Made by a program: the position numbers and the translations under genes. From assembly GCA_964482515.1 (NCBI GenBank), contig CAYZXT010000064.1, forward strand, positions 1 through 6,611: a stretch of DNA of 6,611 nt, given 5' to 3'. Positions 1 through 6,611 of this stretch are shown here, one piece after another. Numbering within the stretch: the stretch's first letter is position 1; each line of letters begins with the position of its first letter. Below the pieces are notes generated by a model. It was not told the origin of the DNA, did not search any database, and saw only the letters and a program-made list of their open reading frames with translations. This stretch comes from CAYZXT01 sp964482515. GTDB taxonomy: Bacteria > Elusimicrobiota > Elusimicrobia > FEN-1173.

Positions 1-327
1 TGGGTTCAGTACGTCGTGAGACAGTACGGTCTCTATCTACCGTGGGCGTAGGAACTTTGAGGGTGAGTCGTCTCTAGTACGAGAGGACCGAGATGAATGC
101 GCCTCTGGCGTACCGGTTGACCCGCCAGGGTCATGGCCGGATAACCACTGCGCAGAGCGGATAAACGCTGAAAGCATCTAAGCGTGAAGCCCACCCCGAG
201 ATGAGAGTTCCCGCAACATAAGTTGCCTAAAGGCCTCCAGGAGACTACTGGATTGATCGGCTGGATGTGGAAGTGGGGTCAACCCATGAAGCTAACCAGT
301 ACGAATCGGCCGTGTGGCTCAGTCGCT
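1..327 (+). rRNA. rrl: 23S ribosomal RNA, 3' end (partial)
   Basis: This is the 3' terminal part of large-subunit rRNA; the 5' part lies outside the window. The first bases match the end of the peptidyl-transferase ring region (GGGTTCAG, E. coli about 2581-2588). The sarcin-ricin loop, the docking site for elongation factors, is intact: AGTACGAGAGGACC at 76-89, with the GAGA tetraloop at 81-84 (A82 corresponds to E. coli A2660). Further conserved blocks are CTGAAAGCATCTAAGCGTGAA at about 168-188, CCCCGAGATGAG near 194-205 and GCTAACCAGTACGAAT near 291-306. By alignment from memory with the E. coli 3' end (GTGAGGCTTAACCTT), the mature end falls near 325-330; the exact base cannot be fixed because the pairing 5' end is missing. 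No insertion or damage is visible. Confidence 0.97.
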
Positions 328-408
328 TCTGAGAATCCTACTTCTTTGTCGCAATGACTTCCCTATTCGTTTGTTGAGGATGTTCTTTTTCCCTATTCAT
401 TCAAATTT
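328..408 (+). other. 23S-5S internal transcribed spacer
   Basis: This spacer of about 80 bases is pyrimidine- and AT-rich and contains no tRNA gene. A ten-base direct repeat, TTCCCTATTC, occurs at 359-368 and again at 389-398. A short hairpin, CTCAG (318-322) with CTGAG (329-333), straddles the 23S 3' end and could compete with the normal 23S processing stem. No protein gene is supported here. Confidence 0.6.
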
Positions 409-526
409 TCTCGGTGGCTTTTCCGGTGAGGTCACACCCGTTCCCATTCCGAACACGGCCGTTAAGCTCACCAGGGCCGATGGTACTCGGACCGCAAGGT
501 CCCGGGAGAGTAGGTCGCCGCCGGGG
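409..526 (+). rRNA. rrf: 5S ribosomal RNA
   Basis: This is a complete 5S rRNA of about 118 nt, placed in the usual 23S-5S order. The terminal helix I is visible: 409-418 pairs with 517-526 over ten positions, including G-U pairs. Conserved internal blocks include CACCCGTTCCCATTCCGAACACGG (split by the loop C region, about 425-448), GTTAAGCTC (451-459), GCCGATGGTACT (476-487) and GGGAGAGTAGGTCGC (504-518). The ends are set from the helix and may differ by one or two bases from the mature RNA. It is co-transcribed with the 23S and is followed directly by the operon terminator. Confidence 0.96.
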
Positions 527-534
527 TTTTCTTT

Positions 535-579
535 AGTCGCCTTTCACTTCATGGGGAATGTGAAAGGCGACTTTCTTTT
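535..579 (+). terminator. rho-independent terminator of the rRNA operon
   Basis: A perfect 13-bp stem, AGTCGCCTTTCAC (535-547) with GTGAAAGGCGACT (560-572), closes a 12-base loop and runs into TTCTTTT (573-579). It starts less than ten bases after the 5S 3' end, as expected for the end of an rRNA operon. The stem strength suggests that little rRNA transcription reaches the downstream gene. Confidence 0.9.
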
Positions 580-782
580 CTGGACACTGTTCTTTGATGC
601 CTCCACCGTCCAAATCCTTCGCGATTTTTAAATTGAGCAAGGGGTCGGACACTTTGTGGAGTTCGTTAGTTTCCGCACATATTCGGCAGTCTCCAGGCTC
701 AACCTAGCTTCTTCTTCCTGACCCCTTCGTGCAACCGGAAAGCAATTTCGCTGAATTCATGGAAATCCCGAGAGAGACAAAC
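580..782 (+). other. intergenic region with nested inverted repeats
   Basis: About 200 bases separate the rRNA terminator from the barrel gene. I see no credible coding region and no convincing promoter; candidate -35/-10 pairs here have poor matches or wrong spacing. The clearest structure is an inverted repeat AAGGGGTC (639-646) with GACCCCTT (720-727), which GG (647-648) with CC (717-718) extends past a one-base bulge. A second pairing, TGGAG (657-661) with CTCCA (691-695), is nested inside. This could be a folded 5' leader of the downstream mRNA. The only ribosome binding site candidate for that gene is GAGAGAGA at 770-777. Confidence 0.5.
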
Positions 783-1607
783 ATGACATTTTTACCGCGC
801 CATTTCGTCCGCCGTTTTTCACTCGTTGTTTTCTTTCTTTCGGCGCTTTCGTCGTCGTTGTTGGCCTCGGAACAAATATTAAACGGTCGTCCTTTGGAGT
901 CCGGGAAATTTGGATTGGCAGTTTACGGTGTGCAGTCGACGCAAAAGGATTTGGAGTTTCACCTGCGAGGCTCGGGTCTCATTCAGGTCCCATTGCAGGG
1001 CGGCGGAACGGCCCAGTTCTTCGCGCAAGGGAATACGGACCTCAAGTTCGACGCCGAAGCTCAATCGACGATAGCGAAACTCTCTTGGCGGCCTTTCGAC
1101 GGACTTCAATACAATTTTACAGCCGGCGTGGGCGACATGGAATTGAAGATCGCTTCCGGTCCGGCAACCAACCAACTTCAAAACACATCGCCCGGGACCA
1201 TATTGGGCGCGGGTTTCATGTGGACCCTGATGACGGACACTCCCGTCTCGCCCGCGGTGGGATTGTGGGTCGATTATAGAAGATCCGATTATCGCATCGG
1301 ACGATTGAGGTCCGGCGGTAGCGCGCCGCTGAAAGTGGACCAAAAATTTTGCTTGGAAGAATGGCAGGCCGGCATTGCCCTCAGCAAGCGCTGGAAGAAA
1401 TTTGAGCCGACAGCGGGGATTCGTCTCCTGCGTCAGACAAGCACTCTGTGGGATCTTTCGTCGGCTGAGAAAGTCTCGGGAGTGCGGAATGGCGTTTCGC
1501 CCTATGCGAACTTGCGATGGGAGTTCCTGCCCCGCGAATCGTTGATGGTCGAGGTGTCCGGGGTGGATGAGGTTTCGCTTGCCGCCGGATTGGCCATCGG
1601 GTTCTAA
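783..1607 (+). CDS. secreted, probably outer-membrane beta-barrel protein of unknown function
   Basis: I do not recognise a named family. With the ATG at 783 the product is 274 residues. It begins with a classic Sec signal peptide: a basic n-region (RHFVRR, residues 6-11), a hydrophobic core (FSLVVFFLSALSSSLLA, 12-28) and probable cleavage after Ala28 before SEQ. The mature part is rich in Gly, aromatic and alternating polar/apolar stretches typical of amphipathic strands (for example KFGLAVYGV, LQYNFTAGVGDMELKI, PAVGLWVDYRRSDYRI, PYANLRWEFL). It ends LAAGLAIGF, and a C-terminal Phe is the usual assembly signal of outer-membrane barrels. The mature size, about 246 residues, would suit a small barrel of roughly 8-12 strands. 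The 783 start is chosen because GAGAGAGA lies six bases upstream and because it puts the signal peptide at the N-terminus. An in-frame GTG at 729 and an ATG at 759 would add 18 or 8 residues ahead of the signal peptide, with no ribosome binding site. The gene stands alone between the rRNA terminator and the rplJ promoter, with no clear terminator of its own. Confidence is high for coding and export, moderate for the barrel, and nil for the substrate. Confidence 0.85.
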   Translation: MTFLPRHFVRRFSLVVFFLSALSSSLLASEQILNGRPLESGKFGLAVYGVQSTQKDLEFHLRGSGLIQVPLQGGGTAQFFAQGNTDLKFDAEAQSTIAKLSWRPFDGLQYNFTAGVGDMELKIASGPATNQLQNTSPGTILGAGFMWTLMTDTPVSPAVGLWVDYRRSDYRIGRLRSGGSAPLKVDQKFCLEEWQAGIALSKRWKKFEPTAGIRLLRQTSTLWDLSSAEKVSGVRNGVSPYANLRWEFLPRESLMVEVSGVDEVSLAAGLAIGF

Positions 1608-1623
1608 AAATAAAAGATTTATA

Positions 1624-1653
1624 TGGACATTGTTTTTATTTCTTTGATATAAT
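1624..1653 (+). promoter_or_regulatory. sigma70-type promoter of the rplJ-rplL-rpoB operon
   Basis: A -35 box TGGACA (1624-1629; five of six bases match TTGACA) and a perfect -10 box TATAAT (1648-1653) are separated by 18 bases of AT-rich DNA. Transcription would start near 1660, just ahead of the L10 leader fold, so promoter and leader support each other. The promoter begins only 16 bases after the barrel gene's stop codon. Confidence 0.75.
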
Positions 1654-1659
1654 CTGTCG

Positions 1660-1783
1660 CACAATAAAGCGGCCGAGACAGTAGGGCCTGCAAACAACGC
1701 AGGATAATTGACGGAAAGTCGCCCTACCGAGACGCGATGAAGAAAAGCACTCTTCACCGTCTGGGGAGAGTGTTGTTTTTTTT
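1660..1783 (+). promoter_or_regulatory. ribosomal protein L10 leader (autogenous regulatory RNA)
   Basis: The mRNA leader of rplJ carries the arrangement known for L10 leaders. The main stem is GTAGGGC (1681-1687) with GCCCTAC (1721-1727). Its arms are CCTGC (1687-1691) with GCAGG (1699-1703), where C1687 can belong to only one of the two stems, and GAC (1710-1712) with GTC (1718-1720) around GGAAA. The flanks GAGACA (1676-1680 and on) and CGAGA (1728-1732) resemble the bulged kink-turn that L10 binds, closed by GCG (1669-1671) with CGC (1733-1735). The family is known to bind L10 or the L10-L12 complex and repress rplJ-rplL. Downstream, AGACG (1730-1734) can pair with CGTCT (1758-1762), and TGAAG (1738-1742) with CTTCA (1752-1756). 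That antiterminator excludes the attenuator hairpin. I infer that L10 binding ties up 1730-1735 and so favours termination. Confidence 0.85.
1746..1783 (+). terminator. attenuator terminator of the L10 leader
   Basis: CACTCT (1748-1753) pairs with AGAGTG (1767-1772). The stem extends inward through T1754-G1766, C1755-G1765, a bulged A1756 and CC-GG around a GTCT loop (1759-1762). It extends outward through AG (1746-1747) with TT (1773-1774). Eight T residues follow at 1776-1783. It lies 38 bases before the rplJ start, within the untranslated leader, so it acts as a conditional attenuator and not as the end of an operon. Confidence 0.88.
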
Positions 1784-1821
1784 CTGCCCACAATTTTCTC
1801 GCGCTAAAATCGGAAAGAGCC

Positions 1822-2364
1822 ATGCCAAGCACACGCAAACAAAGAGAAGAAACAGTCGCGACCCTTACCAAGGATTTTGAAAACATCCAAGGACTTGTGG
1901 TCGCAGAATATGTCGGCGTCAAGACGCCGGAACTCAACGAGCTTCGCGCTAAACTGCGTCCTCTGAAGAGCGAATGCCGGATCGTCAAGAATACCTTGAC
2001 GAAGATTGCCCTGAAGAACAAGGGTATCGATGGGTTTGGGGATTTTTTTGAAGGGCAGTCGGCGCTAGTCATTCAACGAGGCGACGCCATCGCGACCACT
2101 AAAGTTTTGGTGGATTTCACGAAGGCCCACGAGAATCTCAAGATTCGCGCCGGGTACCTGGATGGTAGGATTTTCAAACAAGCGGAGCTGAAGGCTCTTG
2201 CGGCGTTGCCGCCGAAGCCCGTGCTGCTTGCCCAGTTGTTGGGGGTCTTGCAATCCCCTCTTTACAATTTGCAGGGAGCCTTGACGGGTTCCATGCGGTA
2301 CCTGGCCTCTGCTTTGGACCAGGTGGCGAAGAAAAAAGAAGCGTCGGCCCCAGCGTCGGCGTAA
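1822..2364 (+). CDS. rplJ: 50S ribosomal protein L10 (stalk base)
   Basis: L10 (uL10) anchors the L7/L12 stalk on 23S rRNA near L11 and also represses its own operon. The 180-residue product carries the family layout. The N-terminal RNA-binding domain (about 1-100) has the typical EYVGVKTPELNELRAKLR and IVKNTLTKIAL blocks. The segment LKALAALPPKPVLLAQLLGVLQ then leads into a long C-terminal helix (about 134-172) that binds L12 dimers. At 180 residues it is longer than the E. coli (165) and B. subtilis proteins, and the extra length lies in that helix around GSMRYLASAL (157-166), which suggests an added L12 dimer site. The tail is KKKEASAPASA. The ribosome binding site is poor: GGAAAGAG (1812-1819) sits very close to the ATG. 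The gene follows the L10 leader directly and lies 34 bases before rplL. Confidence 0.97.
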   Translation: MPSTRKQREETVATLTKDFENIQGLVVAEYVGVKTPELNELRAKLRPLKSECRIVKNTLTKIALKNKGIDGFGDFFEGQSALVIQRGDAIATTKVLVDFTKAHENLKIRAGYLDGRIFKQAELKALAALPPKPVLLAQLLGVLQSPLYNLQGALTGSMRYLASALDQVAKKKEASAPASA

Positions 2365-2382
2365 ATTCGATTTATCAATCGT

Positions 2383-2388
2383 AGGAGG
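2383..2388 (+). promoter_or_regulatory. strong Shine-Dalgarno site of rplL
   Basis: AGGAGG, a perfect match to the Shine-Dalgarno core, sits 10 bases before the rplL ATG. It is clearly stronger than the site ahead of rplJ. This fits the need for several L7/L12 copies per L10 from one message. Confidence 0.85.
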
Positions 2389-2398
2389 TTGAACTCAA

Positions 2399-2785
2399 AT
2401 GGCTAAGTGTACGGCAGATGATGTCTTGGAGTCCATCGATACCTGGACAGTTCTTGATGTGAATAAGTTGGTGAAAGGTATTGAGGAGAAGTATGGGATT
2501 TCTGCGGCCCCGACGATGGTCGCGGGCGCGGCGGCAGCGGCCCCGGCAGCGGGTGGCGCGGCGGCCGAAGAGAAGACTGATTTCACGGTCATTCTCACCA
2601 ACGCAGGCGAGAAGAAAATTCAAGTTATTAAGGTTGTGCGCGAGTTGACCGGTCTCGGCTTGAAAGAAGCCAAGGATCTGGTGGACGGCGCCCCGAAGAA
2701 CGTTAAAGAAGGAATTCCCAAGGCCCAGGCCGAAGAATGGAAGAAGAAGCTGGAAGAATCAGGAGCCGTTGTCACCGTTAAATAG
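2399..2785 (+). CDS. rplL: 50S ribosomal protein L7/L12
   Basis: L7/L12 (bL12) forms the mobile stalk that recruits and stimulates the translational GTPases. At 128 residues it has the normal length. The N-terminal dimerisation and L10-binding domain (about 1-36) reads VLESIDTWTVLDVNKLVKGI and EEKYGISAA. The flexible Ala/Gly/Pro-rich hinge (about 37-58) includes AGAAAAAPAAGGAAA. The factor-binding C-terminal domain (about 59-128) has EKTDFTVILTNAGEKKIQVI, VVRELTGLGLKEAKDLVDGA and the closing EEWKKKLEESGAVVTVK. The hinge is encoded by a very GC-rich stretch near 2521-2566. The gene sits 34 bases after rplJ in the same transcript. Nothing is missing; a Cys at position 4 is slightly unusual. Confidence 0.98.
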   Translation: MAKCTADDVLESIDTWTVLDVNKLVKGIEEKYGISAAPTMVAGAAAAAPAAGGAAAEEKTDFTVILTNAGEKKIQVIKVVRELTGLGLKEAKDLVDGAPKNVKEGIPKAQAEEWKKKLEESGAVVTVK

Positions 2786-2811
2786 TCTTCCGTTCCGGTC
2801 GTTGGCGAGAA

Positions 2812-2827
2812 TCGGGGTCTTCCCCGA
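2812..2827 (+). other. hairpin in the rplL-rpoB gap
   Basis: TCGGGG (2812-2817) pairs with CCCCGA (2822-2827) around a TCTT loop, a stable six-bp stem. No T-run follows (ACAGATGTAAAAC), so it is not a standard terminator. In E. coli the rplL-rpoB gap holds a partial attenuator and an RNase III site that lower rpoBC expression; a similar role here is an inference from position only. Confidence 0.5.
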
Positions 2828-2858
2828 ACAGATGTAAAACTTGGGAGAAATTCAGCGT

Positions 2859-6611
<3,753 letters not shown>

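Noticed and set aside
314..631. Plus-strand frame of 105 codons over the 23S end, spacer and 5S
   Set aside because: It overlaps well-supported rRNA and the terminator, and its translation is not protein-like.
328..728. tRNA gene between or after the rRNA genes
   Set aside because: I looked for a T-loop GTTCRA block with matching acceptor arms and found none. The only long-range pairing (639-646 with 720-727) lacks tRNA features.
729..782. Upstream GTG start for the barrel gene
   Set aside because: It would add 18 residues before a textbook signal peptide, and no ribosome binding site precedes it.
1608..1641. AT-only inverted repeat as terminator of the barrel gene
   Set aside because: Eight A-T pairs with an 18-base loop are too weak, and the element overlaps the rplJ promoter spacer.
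879..2072. Minus-strand frame of 397 codons across the barrel gene, L10 leader and rplJ
   Set aside because: It is in register with the barrel gene and runs across the promoter and L10 leader. Its composition is Arg/Ser-rich noise with no domain.

Overview
The window is a bacterial chromosomal segment that joins the 3' end of an rRNA operon to the start of the rplJ-rplL-rpoB operon. Every gene is on the + strand. A Gram-negative (diderm) host is suggested by the protein at 783-1607, which has a signal peptide, alternating beta-strand character and a terminal phenylalanine, as outer-membrane barrels do. The RpoB N-terminus and the L10 C-terminus do not look like those of Enterobacteria or Bacillus. 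I suspect an under-sampled diderm phylum (Elusimicrobiota-, Omnitrophota- or PVC-like), but this rests on general resemblance and the sequence alone does not settle it.

Layout. Positions 1 to about 327 are the last part of 23S rRNA, including the sarcin-ricin loop. A short spacer without a tRNA leads to 5S rRNA (about 409-526), followed at once by a strong rho-independent terminator (535-578) that closes the rRNA operon. A 200-base gap with an inverted repeat precedes a secreted, probably outer-membrane, beta-barrel protein of unknown function (783-1607). Next come a good sigma70-type promoter (1624-1653) and an L10 autoregulatory leader (about 1660-1783) ending in an attenuator hairpin. Then follow rplJ (L10, 1822-2364), rplL (L7/L12, 2399-2785) and rpoB (RNA polymerase beta, 2859 to the window end). 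rpoB is open at the right edge but nearly complete. rpoC would be expected next, outside the window.

How it works together. L10 and L7/L12 form the ribosomal stalk that recruits translation factors, and rpoB encodes the catalytic beta subunit of RNA polymerase. The leader lets excess L10-L12 complex switch off the operon by favouring the attenuator. The weak ribosome binding site of rplJ and the strong one of rplL fit the need for several L12 copies per L10. A small hairpin between rplL and rpoB may process the message or reduce rpoB expression.

The parts are mostly familiar and I see no wholly new system. The most notable points are the arrangement (rRNA operon and an orphan barrel gene where rplK-rplA usually sit), a clear pair of mutually exclusive folds in the L10 leader, an L10 tail that looks long enough for three L12 dimers, and an unexplained paired region upstream of the barrel gene.
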